The notes beneath the pieces are model-generated. The model made no database searches. It saw only the letters and a program-made list of their open reading frames with translations, and was not told where the DNA came from. From Dreissena polymorpha (lineage: Eukaryota; Mollusca; Bivalvia; Myida; Dreissenidae), in the NCBI RefSeq assembly GCF_020536995.1, contig NC_068355.1, forward strand, positions 4,633,764 to 4,697,763: a stretch of DNA of 64,000 bases. The letters are read 5' to 3'. Below are positions 39,501-43,862 of this stretch, one piece after another. Positions within the stretch are counted from its first letter, which is position 1. Each line of letters begins with the position of its first letter. Made by a program: the position numbers and the translations under genes.

Positions 39501-40548
39501 TTTTTCTTAAAGAGTCATAACGGACCCAAATAACATCATAAATAACATACAGAGGGGGATCATCTAAATAAAAATGTGTACTAGTATGCCTCTTGTACTT
39601 TGCCCTTACGCTGTGCATTGAAACAGGAGGAAACCCTAGTTTGGGTGAGGTTCACCAAAAGTTGAAAGTAGGGTTCCCTCGGGGAACCCTGTCAAAAAAG
39701 TAAGTGTCAAGGCCTGCCCCTACTGCGCCTTGAAGCGGCACGGCAGCTATTTTAGAAAATAATGACCTTTGACATTGAAGGATGACCTTGACCTTTCACC
39801 ACTCAAAATAATGCAGCTCCATGAGATACACATGCATGCCAAATATCAAGTTGCTATCTTCAGTATTGCAAAAGTTATGACCAACATCAAAGTTTTGGGA
39901 CAGACACATACATACAATGACAGACAGTCAGGCCAAAAACAATATACCCCCGATCATTGGATCCGGGGGCATAAAAACTGGATTGTGTGTCAATTTAAAT
40001 ACCTGTATTGTAATATGTGGATGATAATCTTATGTTTGAAAATATATTACTTAGCTAGCAATCAATCAGCTCCCTTTAATTATTTACCAGGCAAAACTGG
40101 GATGTCTGACCAGCTGATAATTTGTAAGCAACAGCAAGACTCAGAGGGAATTTATTATTGTTAAATGTCAATATCAATGTTGCCGTTAAATTACATAACA
40201 ATACATAAACCCTTGATTTTCGACAATTTTTATGTTAACTTTGCTCAAACGAAATTATCTTTTTCATTCTGACGTTTTCGTACAGAATATGCTTACGTCG
40301 GATGTGCATGCATTGTGTGCAAACAAGGAACACAGAAAACCTGACAACTAAGTAATAAGTTGACAGCCCAAAACAAATGCCGCTCAGTAAACTAACTTAC
40401 GAAATAGCGGCTCCGTATCACAGCTCTCTGGATGTTTGTGTTTATTAGCAACTTCCCAATATAAATTATGCTTCGTTAGCGTTAACGTATACTGTTTATT
40501 TTGATGTTCAACTGTTGACGTAAATAAAAATCTTTCAGTATCTGCCAT
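9400..40548 (-). CDS. CERK: Ceramide kinase, 12 coding exons, complete
   Basis: Ceramide kinase phosphorylates ceramide to ceramide-1-phosphate using ATP at cytoplasmic membrane faces. Exons by coordinate: 40401-40548, 25267-25548, 24852-24980, 24053-24122, 22873-23015, 20928-21002, 17246-17398, 15993-16098, 15204-15295, 13718-13980, 13110-13312, 9400-9505. Every junction is GT-AG with matching phase, giving 1770 nt, 589 aa; human CERK is 537 aa. An N-terminal PH-like region (about residues 10-140) precedes the diacylglycerol-kinase catalytic domain: NPFSGKK (about 154-160), nucleotide-loop GGDG (215-218), GIIPAGSTN (about 252-260), LGYGYMGD (about 306-313). The CERK-specific CxxxCxxC motif is Cys366, Cys370, Cys373, across the exon 8/9 junction. 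The C-terminus VHCQLVKLFARG is nearly identical to human as I recall it. Intron 1 is about 14.9 kb and full of transposons. Identity is very secure; exact splice points are by eye. Confidence 0.95.
9500..10130 (-). repeat. Minisatellite, about 52 bp x 12, carrying copies of the CERK exon 12 acceptor
   Basis: Plus-strand unit TTGACAGTGTACTCTGTCAC, then AGATAATGGCTTAG and a TTACAGACAATTAACTG segment. On the coding strand each unit reads CTGTGACAG followed by AGTACACTGTCAAT, matching the real acceptor and the codons for RVHCQ. In the copies the frame diverges after RVHCQ and stops after RVHCQSVNCL. The array begins inside exon 12 and extends into intron 11. Confidence 0.85.
10432..10523. repeat. 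Short family P MITE copy
   Basis: GGAAAACTGGGCTTAATGCA at the left and CATTATGCCCTGTTTTCTCA at the right, with most of the central part missing. Confidence 0.5.
10565..11170. repeat. Minisatellite, about 72 bp x 8
   Basis: Units contain CATCAATTGTTAATCCAGAA, TATCCCCC and TGATGGTATAGAATGAGTGA. It lies in CERK intron 11 and has no coding content. Confidence 0.8.
11180..12632. repeat. Family P MITE with its 3' half amplified about 17 times (about 74-bp unit)
   Basis: A family P copy (11180-11345) runs directly into an array whose unit is the MITE right half: GATAAGCCAGTGCAATCTTC, then ACAGGCTAATGTGGAACAAC and ATGCACATGTATTAAGCCCA. Units alternate between GTAGTAAGC and GTATTAAGC subtypes, suggesting duplication of multi-unit blocks. 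It lies in CERK intron 11. Confidence 0.85.
12918..13076. repeat. Inverted-repeat MITE next to the CERK exon 11 donor
   Basis: The left arm starting GGAATATTACGCAAGTCAAT and TGTTTGTATCAGTC is mirrored on the right by GACTGATACAAACA and ATTGACTAGCATAATATTCC. Arms are about 50 bp and imperfect. The element ends about 34 bp from the exon 11 donor. Confidence 0.6.
13110..13312 (-). CDS. CERK: CERK exon 11
   Basis: Follows TTCCAG and reads RKNLDFIQMHRVKEFSF, then SVWNCDGEVIDQPKISVR, with donor AG|GTAAGA. NCDGE is a conserved C-terminal segment of CERK. Confidence 0.93.
13313..13717 (-). other. CERK intron 10, nothing further seen
   Basis: AT-rich intron with an A-run near 13380; no repeat family recognised. 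Confidence 0.5.
13718..13980 (-). CDS. CERK: CERK exon 10
   Basis: Reads DEQSDFMKHSNS, then WRTVIGKFVAVN, CDLSPPGMSPYCHLGDG and FLKFLLRTAKGEE. HLGDG is a conserved lipid-kinase motif. It joins in phase after TTCAG and ends GAG|GTGGGT. Confidence 0.94.
13981..14490 (-). other. CERK intron 9, unique part
   Basis: AT-rich intron without recognised repeat, leading into the 44-bp array. Confidence 0.4.
14495..15203 (-). repeat. Minisatellite, 44 bp x about 16, carrying copies of the CERK exon 9 donor
   Basis: Plus-strand unit CCTGGCCTGTGACAGTATTC, then CAGCAAGAACACAAGAACAC and TTAC. On the coding strand each unit presents CCAGG|GTAAGTG, a consensus 5' splice site, and TGTCACAG, an acceptor-like AG. 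The array starts at the genuine exon 9 donor (G|GTAAGTGTTC) and runs into intron 9. Units are nearly identical, implying recent expansion or homogenisation. The first copy after the real donor reads ATAAGTG and so lacks the GT. Confidence 0.9.
15204..15295 (-). CDS. CERK: CERK exon 9
   Basis: After GTTCCAG it reads CDICSMAGQSNSRSTSK to LQLG, with donor G|GTAAGT. It supplies Cys370 and Cys373 of the CxxxCxxC motif that marks ceramide kinases. Confidence 0.9.
15296..15992 (-). other. CERK intron 8
   Basis: AT-rich. A short GACAGACAAACGGATGAACA piece near 15371 resembles the tail of the tandem-core elements. Nothing else seen. Confidence 0.35.
15993..16098 (-). CDS. CERK: CERK exon 8
   Basis: After TTGCAG reads GTKSFLANNAYYGEIKYR to AVKCYSG, ending TCAGG|GTAAGT. 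It carries Cys366 of the CxxxCxxC motif. Confidence 0.92.
16257..16537 (+). mobile_element. Hairpin-ended non-autonomous element, single core unit (family B)
   Basis: Starts ACAAG-ACTATTGCCAAGCAATATAT (a short hairpin) and CCCCTACTGGCTCCACCATT. It ends with the hairpin CCCTCCGGTGAAACCGGTAGGG and ACAATAA. A reverse-complement relative lies at 33787-33935. Confidence 0.5.
16850..17195. repeat. T/G-rich dispersed repeat
   Basis: Contains ACTTTTTGAGATTGGGAATG and homopolymer T runs. A related segment occurs at about 30300-30450 (TACTTTTTGGGATTGGAAAC). Class unknown. Confidence 0.35.
17246..17398 (-). CDS. CERK: CERK exon 7
   Basis: After TTGCAG reads GDQIGIDVNSVN, then FVRYSVTLLGYGYMGD and KRWMGPSRYSWSG, donor G|GTGAGC. 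LLGYG-GD is a core diacylglycerol-kinase-fold segment. Confidence 0.95.
17419..18292 (+). mobile_element. Tandem-core element, family C, about 145-bp monomers
   Basis: Starts ACAAGGGCTGTTTGTAAAAC and CATGCATGCCCCCCATATGG. Five or six monomers contain GTGACCTTGACCTTTGACCT, CAATAGGGGTCATCTGC and TTCATGATCCTAGGC. It ends GACCGACAGACC and the hairpin CCCCCTCTTCTTTGAAGGGG plus GGCATAAAAA. A longer copy is at 53636-54778. It lies in CERK intron 6. Confidence 0.7.
18524..20488. mobile_element. TTAACCCTTT MITE split by nested family F elements
   Basis: The left piece (18524-18552, TTAACCCTTTTTCCCAATAA) and right piece (about 20296-20488, ending TGGGAAAGGGTTAA) are the two parts of a MITE seen uninterrupted at 46600-46828. 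Between them lie one or more family F elements. The MITE sequence resumes at TTTTGCAACCAG. Confidence 0.65.
18553..20295 (+). mobile_element. Nested hairpin-ended elements, family F, with poly-G tracts
   Basis: Starts at 18553 and 18694: ACAAGAGCTGTCAGAGGACA then GCGCGCTCGACTATT, with GCTGTCAGAGGACAGC a hairpin. Ends at about 19526 and 20292: ATAGTCGAGCTAAAAA, the inverted counterpart of GCTCGACTAT. Two starts and two ends imply one copy inserted in or duplicated beside another. Internal units contain TATAAAAGGGGCCATAATTC and CTTGATACAGTTGTCTGCTC. Poly-G tracts are at about 18628-18638, 18955-19010 and 19540-19576. Confidence 0.6.
20489..20927 (-). other. CERK intron 6, right part
   Basis: Contains a degenerate TTTGACCTTG / CATGATGATCACTT piece related to the tandem-core families, with no conserved ends. 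Confidence 0.35.
20928..21002 (-). CDS. CERK: CERK exon 6
   Basis: After TTTCAG reads GSTNTIVYTTTGTSDVVT to LHIILG, donor G|GTAACT. It continues the AGSTN motif begun in exon 5. Confidence 0.94.
21438..22685. mobile_element. TTAACCCTTT MITE interrupted by a family D element
   Basis: Left part 21438-21582 and right part about 22593-22685 reconstitute the MITE. The uninterrupted copy at 46600-46828 reads GAAGCCTTTAAAACTTGAA across the junction, whereas here ATTAAGCCT is followed by AAACAAGAG and the right side resumes at AAACTTGAAAC. Confidence 0.7.
21584..22592 (+). mobile_element. Tandem-core element, family D, about 150-bp monomers
   Basis: Starts ACAAGAG then the hairpin TGTGTTTGTCAGAAACACA and ATGCCCC. 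About six monomers each contain CCTTTGACCTTGAAGGATGA, CTCAAAATGTGCAGCTCCAT and ATCAAGTTGCTATGTTCAAT. It ends with GACAGACAGACAGGCC and the hairpin CCCCCGATCTATCAATCCGG plus GGGCAC. No target duplication is visible at its MITE insertion site. Single-monomer relatives lie at 34226, about 39705, 45392 and 52872. Confidence 0.75.
22873..23015 (-). CDS. CERK: CERK exon 5
   Basis: After CTCCAG reads GLVCVGGDGMFSEVLNGLL to PDIRIGIIPAG, donor G|GTTGGT. It holds the GGDG nucleotide-binding loop (residues 215-218). Confidence 0.96.
23062..23285. repeat. Family P palindromic MITE copy, nearly full length
   Basis: Left end GGGAAAACCAGGCTTAATGC, right end CATTACGCCTAGTTTTCC. Both halves of the palindrome are present. 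It lies in CERK intron 4. Confidence 0.65.
23645..23762. repeat. Tandem repeat, 28 bp x 4
   Basis: Unit TTATCATAGCTAGTACACAC plus TAATCAGG, with one unit carrying GATCAGG. Confidence 0.8.
23777..24028. repeat. Family P palindromic MITE copy with clear ends
   Basis: Ends are TTGAGCCTCGTTCTGG and CCAGAACAAGGCTCAA, a clean terminal inverted repeat. It abuts CERK exon 4 at about 25 bp. Confidence 0.65.
24053..24122 (-). CDS. CERK: CERK exon 4
   Basis: After TTTCAG reads ETERQNHARDLLVQNSLDLK to RIDG, donor GATGG|GTATGC. At 70 nt it is the smallest CERK exon, and it matches in phase on both sides. Confidence 0.9.
24123..24851 (-). other. CERK intron 3
   Basis: AT-rich; a short degenerate repeat-like stretch near 24430-24600. 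Nothing that can be named. Confidence 0.4.
24852..24980 (-). CDS. CERK: CERK exon 3
   Basis: After TTTTCAG reads FCRPKKLVVFVNPFSGKKKA to HVTYI, donor TTG|GTAAGT. It opens the lipid-kinase catalytic domain with the conserved NPFSGKK. Confidence 0.95.
25267..25548 (-). CDS. CERK: CERK exon 2 (PH-like domain)
   Basis: After TACCAG reads HEASLDLREVVGVKAVKI and RWRCKQVSFQCKDSSLCHQW, ending LKSEG with donor GAAG|GTATGG. HRWRCKQVSF...LCHQW corresponds to the human HRWKWAQVTF...LCHLW of the CERK PH domain as I recall it. Confidence 0.95.
25595..25862 (-). mobile_element. TTAACCCTTT MITE, reverse orientation
   Basis: Shares GCATAAAACCTGAACAGACT, TGCGAGTTACTCGCAGGCTG and ACACATGTGTAGTCCCTAAG with the copies at 21438 and 46600. 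It lies in CERK intron 1. Confidence 0.6.
26791..28306 (+). pseudogene. Tigger (CENP-B/DDE_1 type) transposase, broken
   Basis: Order: psq-type helix-turn-helix (RKFLALEEQVNCLKMF, then SLRVIASELCVGHTQVQSVL), a CENP-B-type DNA-binding domain (DFKGSNGWLESFLKRKN), then the DDE nuclease: first Asp in NMDESGLFY, second in LLLRDNAPVHP, third in LLQPMDAGIIQ. Two in-frame TAA codons lie near the N-terminus (26800 and 26851). The middle, about 27424-27767, separates CASMIG from GETLTPLVIGKSRKPRCF and has GT..AG borders with a pyrimidine tract before TTTCCAG, so it may be an intron. Frame changes occur in the C-run near 27886 (LPVRYEANRKAYMLT to GDWLRTLDRK) and near 28140. It cannot make a full transposase. 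Confidence 0.85.
28310..28700 (+). pseudogene. Tigger transposase C-terminal tail region, degraded
   Basis: Downstream of the recognisable DDE part. Fragments in different frames continue without a nameable domain and most likely represent the eroded acidic tail. Confidence 0.4.
29365..29708. mobile_element. MITE, 344 bp, ends CACGACTGGTATATTAC
   Basis: Left CACGACTGGTATATTACATT is mirrored on the right by AATGTAATATACCAGTTGTG; inside, TATTCGGTAATAAAATTT is mirrored by AAATTTGATTACCGAATA. ATAT flanks both sides, but this AT-rich context makes a target duplication uncertain. It sits 11 bp from the end of the Tigger element. Confidence 0.7.
29713..31105. other. Repeat-derived AT-rich DNA in CERK intron 1
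   Basis: Includes a long A/T/G homopolymer stretch near 30300-30345 and the T/G-rich dispersed repeat also seen at 16850. No gene. Confidence 0.35.
31108..31240 (+). mobile_element. 5' end fragment of a hairpin-start element
   Basis: ACAAGAG followed by the hairpin CTGTGTTTGTGAAACACAG and TGCCCCCTCAGACC. No matching tail was found. Confidence 0.45.
31480..31740. repeat. Dispersed repeat fragment, related to 33430-33560
   Basis: Both places share a GGCCCTGG border and CTTCCCCAA-type motifs in related arrangement. Class unknown. Confidence 0.3.
31790..32631. mobile_element. hAT-like MITE candidate (15-bp inverted ends)
   Basis: CAGTGTTCTGCCGTG at 31790-31804 and its exact complement at 32617-32631. 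CAGTG ends recall hAT elements, but the 8-bp flanks differ and no transposase is visible inside. Confidence 0.4.
33021..33380 (+). pseudogene. hAT-type transposase N-terminal fragment
   Basis: The open frame reads KNTKSITGFLKKSTVAVTS, a Ser/Thr-rich stretch, then MRKLNYIKYKAKYP, a TGA, and LFYSAIKRGYMC. The order KxFLKK, linker, KYKAKYPWLFY-x-GYMC is typical of the entry to the hAT-family zinc finger; TGA stands where Trp (TGG) is expected. Nothing of the catalytic part follows. It could alternatively be a host-domesticated relative, but the stop and isolation argue against that. Confidence 0.45.
33787..33935 (-). mobile_element. Family B hairpin-ended element, reverse orientation
   Basis: Reading the minus strand from 33935: AACAAGACTATTGCCAAGCA, TATATGTCCCCTACCGGCTC, CACCATTGTCAG, matching the start of the element at 16257. 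Confidence 0.55.
34226..34516 (+). mobile_element. Family D element, single core unit
   Basis: ACAAGAGATGTGTTTGTCAG start, GACCTTGAAGGATGACCTTG core, CCCCCGATCATTTGATCCGG hairpin and GGGCCTAAAAA end. About 290 bp. Confidence 0.7.
34520..35750. other. CERK intron 1, AT-rich
   Basis: From about 35060 there are degenerate core-like pieces (CCTTGCGGTTTTAGAGAAGA, ACCCAAGGGGCATGATTT). Ends were not found and no gene was seen. Confidence 0.35.
35752..36785 (+). mobile_element. Tandem-core element, family E, about 165-bp monomers
   Basis: Starts near ACAAGAAACCGTCGGAGACG and GGTGATGCTCCCC. Four or five monomers contain TTTCAAAGGGCCATAACTC, AATCATCCGACCAGAACC and GAAGCTTCCCATAAAGTTTC. It ends with GGACGGACGGACACACTGAC and the hairpin CTCCCCCCAAAATTTTTTTG plus GGGGAGCCTAAAAA. 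Confidence 0.7.
36960..37325 (+). mobile_element. Degenerate family A tandem-core fragment
   Basis: Retains TTTCATGAGGATTGGGTAAA, a CTCTAGAGTGTTAACAATGT segment and AGCTCAGAGTAAGC...GTTGTGCTCATTTGATCTAA at the tail. Confidence 0.5.
37725..37857 (+). pseudogene. Possible hAT-like transposase N-terminal exon
   Basis: ATG-initiated frame MASSKPKQITSQGKIDSFY that stops within about 45 codons. A short basic start followed by KIDSFY resembles the first residues of some hAT transposases, and it lies inside the CAGTGTTCGACACTAA pair. Weak evidence; it could be chance. Confidence 0.25.
37858..39700. other. CERK intron 1, AT-rich
   Basis: Apart from the right hAT-like end (38863-38878) I see no gene or repeat with clear borders. 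Confidence 0.35.
39705..39978 (+). mobile_element. Family D element, single core, degenerate start
   Basis: Core ATTGAAGGATGACCTTGACC and CAAATATCAAGTTGCTATCT; tail hairpin CCCCCGATCATTGGATCCGG plus GGGCATAAAAA. Confidence 0.65.
40401..40548 (-). CDS. CERK: CERK exon 1 (start codon exon)
   Basis: ATG at 40548-40546 reads MADTERFLFTSTVEHQNKQ, then YTLTLTKHNLYWEVANK and SCDTEPLF, with donor C|GTAAGT. The split codon C+GT gives Arg and joins exon 2 (HEASLDL) in frame. An upstream ATG five bases before the start is followed at once by TAA. The pattern of a short beta-rich segment ending in a Trp corresponds to the start of human CERK. About 14.9 kb of intron follows. Confidence 0.88.
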
Positions 40549-40693
40549 TTTACATTGCGGATAGCTTCGGACGTTTTTGTGTGCCGTTTAACAGCGAGAC
40601 GAAACGGTGCGAGTAAAATCGGTCTAGTTTAAAATAAGGAAAAATATTAAAGAACACAAAAGGTACATGGTGCTGCTCTAAAGTGGCATGGTG
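40549..40693 (-). promoter_or_regulatory. CERK: CERK 5' UTR / core promoter region
   Basis: The 145 bp between the start codon and the fold-back element include a locally GC-richer stretch (CAGCGAGACGAAACGGTGCG). No TATA box at a convincing distance. Transcription start unknown. Confidence 0.35.
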
Positions 40694-41666
40694 CACAGGT
40701 GGTTAGCGTGTGGCTATGATATTAATTAGTGAAAACATCATTTTGAATGATAAATAATCATATTATAACGAAAAATTAACTTTTCTGAAAAAAAAATTTC
40801 ACTATCAAATATATATATAACAAGGTATGCAACTCAAAATCACCCCAAAACGGGGTGCATCGCTTTGAACAGCCATATCTTCATCAATTGTGCAGCGATT
40901 TTCACGATCTCGGTCTTATTCAACGCAGAAATGAATTTCCTTTCTGGAAATGTATATGTCTTGCAATATTTTTACAAATGCTGGGTCAACTTTTAAGAAA
41001 TAACACGATACACAACACGCATGACCCAGTTGACAGTGATCATGTATTCTTTATGAATGAAATCTCCAGTTGTAAAGACACACCTCCGCATTGGACCAAT
41101 GAAATCACTCGTATGTTTAAAATGTCAGTTAGTTGAAATGTATGTAAACAAAGGTTTCAAACGGCGCTGGACAGTTAGTCTTGATGCAGAATGTAACGAC
41201 AAGAACGGTAATAATGTTTTTTCATACGTTTTATTGAATTTTGGTATCGAACTACATGAACTTTGTAGGGAAGTTGCCCTTTACTCCGTGAAGATTTCAG
41301 TCTTAAAGACAGCATGATCACTGTCAACTGGGTCATGCGTGTTGTGTATCGTGTTATTTCTTAAAAGTTGACCCAGCATTTGTTAAAATATTGCAAGACA
41401 TATACATTTCCAGAAAGGAAATTCATTTCTGCGTTGAATAAGACCGAGATCGTGAAAATCGCTGCAAAATTTATGAAGAAATGGCTGTTCAAAGCGATGC
41501 ACCCCGTTTTGGGCTGATTTTGAGTTGCATACCTTGTTATATATATATTTGATAGTGAAATATTTTTTTTTTCAGAAAAGTTAATTTTTCGTTATAATAT
41601 GATTATTTATCATTCAAAATGATGTTTTCACTAATTAATATCATAGCCACACGCTAACCACCTGTG
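40694..41666. mobile_element. Fold-back DNA element, 973 bp, with 350-bp inverted arms and 8-bp target duplication
   Basis: Arms 40694-41043 and 41317-41666 are near-perfect inverted copies, starting CACAGGTGGTTAGCGTGTGG. GCATGGTG directly precedes (40686-40693) and follows (41667-41674) the element, an 8-bp target duplication as made by hAT and some other cut-and-paste superfamilies. The unpaired centre of about 270 bp encodes nothing recognisable. It lies 145 bp upstream of the CERK start codon. Confidence 0.88.
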
Positions 41667-41674
41667 GCATGGTG

Positions 41675-42125
41675 GACAAATGGACAATTCTTTCAACAAT
41701 TTTGGAATAATTAAAAACATCTTTTATATTCCTCGTTCAAACACTTGCAATGTATATTTAAGATCATAACCTATTCATTTCCCAGTTATATTTGGAAGAA
41801 TTATATTTAAAAAATAAACAGTTATTCACTTTTTTTGTGAGGACCAGCCTCGAGCAGAAGGAAAAAGCACAGCTCATGCAATAAAAGATCAAATGGTGAA
41901 TATTTGTGGCAACTTATTTTATAACTTCAGACAAAGTATGAAATTACAGTCTGCACAAGATGAGTAGCAGGGTTCGGTATACGGAGAACTTATACTGCCT
42001 TGTTATATGAGCTAGCTTGTATAGCGACTCGATAGTGTCTGCCTGATTTGGATCAAGGTGGTCCCAGGTTAAATCCCAATGGTTGTCGGGATTGGGCCAT
42101 TAGTACTGCTTCTGGGCTTTTCATA
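41675..42125. other. Intergenic DNA between CERK and REXO4
   Basis: AT-rich, with no exon or bounded repeat seen. Confidence 0.35.
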
Positions 42126-42129
42126 GCCT

Positions 42130-42765
42130 TTTCTTTAATTAGACCTAGTGACCTTTCTTTTGACCCCACTTGACCTAGTATCTGATTCGGCCAGGATATA
42201 ATTCGGACTAATGTTCTGACCATGTATCATGACGACCAGACAATAAAAGTGGAATCAATAGTGACCACAAGCTATTCTCTTCTATTTTACCCAGTAACCA
42301 AGTTTTTTTACCTTCCTTGACCCAGTTACAAACTCAGCCATGGCACAAACCTTCTTACTAAGTTTCATGATAATTGGCTATGATTGAGGCTGTTATTGTT
42401 TTCACAAGGTAACTGTTGACGACATGGGATTTTATTTTTTTTTAATAGTTTTTTTTATACCACATTTATATAGCGCCCTTTTCCTACCGTATGTATGTTC
42501 AAAGGCGCTTAACATTTTTTCCCTGACTCACAGGTACCCTTATATACACCTGGGTGGAGAGGAGCAGATGTGGGATAAATTTTTTGCTAAAGGAAATTCC
42601 AGTGGTCGGGGCGGGATTTGAACCCCGGACCTCTCGATCCCTAAGCCAGCGTCCTACCATTAGACCACTGCTCCCACAGCAGTGGGATGCAAGACAAACA
42701 AGGGACAAAAGGTGATCACAAAGCTCACCATCAGCATATTGTCCTAAGGTGAGGTAACAATAACA
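42130..42765 (+). mobile_element. Degenerate tandem-core element interrupted by a SINE
   Basis: Left part retains GACCTAGTGACCTTTCTTTT and TTTCATGATAATTGGCTATG. The right part, after the SINE, is ACAAAAGGTGATCACAAAGC, TCACCATCAGCATATTGTCC and AAGGTGAGGTAAC, the family A tail. Confidence 0.5.
42431..42682 (-). mobile_element. tRNA-derived SINE
   Basis: On the minus strand the head reads GGAGCAGTGGTCTAATGGTA, GGACGCTGGCTTAGGGATCG and a B box GGTTCAAATCC, closed by GACCAC pairing with GTGGTC. A box TGGTCTAATGG. The body includes AGCGCC-type sequence near 42475 and GGCGCTT near 42505. TGGGAT flanks both sides (42425-42430, 42683-42688), a possible short target duplication. Confidence 0.7.
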
Positions 42766-43639
42766 ACAAAACTCAAAAGCATACATCACCATTTGTATTT
42801 GAGTACATTTATAGAACACTCACATCAGAAGTCAAAGCATTAGCGAGTCTGTCCCCATGCGATGGTTTAAAAAATAGTTAAATAATAAATATTTTTCAAT
42901 ATAATACCCATCATGTGTCTCATCCAGGCAAATAATAGCAAGAGGTGCCATGTAGAACAGGCATGCACACTCCAAGTTAAAAGAAATCTTTAAAATACAC
43001 AGTTCAGTGAAGATATGATGTTGGGACTTAAACAGTGTAATTTGTAAAAACAAGGCCAATTTAAGGTAATCTATGCGTCAAAACTATGCAGTTCATGAAA
43101 GCATTTGGCTGGAAAAAGACTGACAGCAAACATTTTCTCCAAGTTTTTAAGATGGAATAAAACGTGTTCAGAGTAAAAATTGCATAAAATGCTAATCAGA
43201 TATTTTTCAACACCTATAAATCAGCAATTGCATAAAATGCTAGTCAGATATTTGTCTACAACTATAAATCAGCAATTACTGATGGATAGTGGATATGGCT
43301 GATTATCGAAAATTGCATATGAATCTGTTCTAAGTGTTTTTAAAAATAAATATTCAAGGCCCATAACACAATAAGATCTAATTTGGCTGATTATAGCTCT
43401 TGATTGAGATATTATGATCACACACATTACGTATTGCTTGGTAAAGATTGGATGAAAACTGTTCAATTTAAAGAGCAGAAACTGTTCAATAAACCAATAC
43501 ACTAAAAGACATAAGCGAACCCTTATACACCTACATCTTTGATCGTGTGACACTTAACTTACCATTAACATCCATACATACATATTATTGTATTTAAACA
43601 ATTGGAATAGGCCAATCGTATTTATTGGCTTAAGAAATG
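42766..43639. other. Intergenic DNA downstream of REXO4
   Basis: Contains a short duplicated segment (AATTGCATAAAATGCTAATC near 43188 and again near 43226). No gene. Confidence 0.35.
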
Positions 43640-43645
43640 TTTATT
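43640..43645 (-). terminator. Candidate REXO4 polyadenylation signal
   Basis: TTTATT on the plus strand is AATAAA in transcript sense, about 110 nt after the stop. A second copy is at 43621-43626. Confidence 0.4.
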
Positions 43646-43751
43646 TTTCTGCCACAATTAGCCTCAGTAATGTTAATGTGGCTATTCATGTGTTTTCCAC
43701 ATCTGCTCTGTACATGTTGCCTGTTTTGTGAGTTTTCTATGTCTGTTCTTT

Positions 43752-43862
43752 TCATGTGGCCTGTTTTGTGAGTTTTCCTCGTCTTCTCTTGCCCTTCACC
43801 TCTGCCTCCCACTCCTTCCTGTACATCGTGTACAGCCGCATGGCAGCTTGGGCATCCTGGAT
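43752..43862 (-). CDS. REXO4: REXO4 exon 7 (last coding exon)
   Basis: After ATAACAG reads [20 protein letters not shown] to KLTKQAT and TGA at 43752-43754. It provides the last catalytic Asp of the DEDDh set. Confidence 0.94.
   Translation of the reverse strand: MQDAQAAMRLYTMYRKEWEAEVKGKRRRGKLTKQAT

Noticed and set aside
40855-41317. Open frames in the fold-back element as a transposase
   Set aside because: They lie across an arm and the loop, show no motif, and one is mirrored by the other arm.
42610-42682. Functional tRNA on the minus strand
   Set aside because: It is the head of a SINE with an abnormal long acceptor pairing and an attached body.
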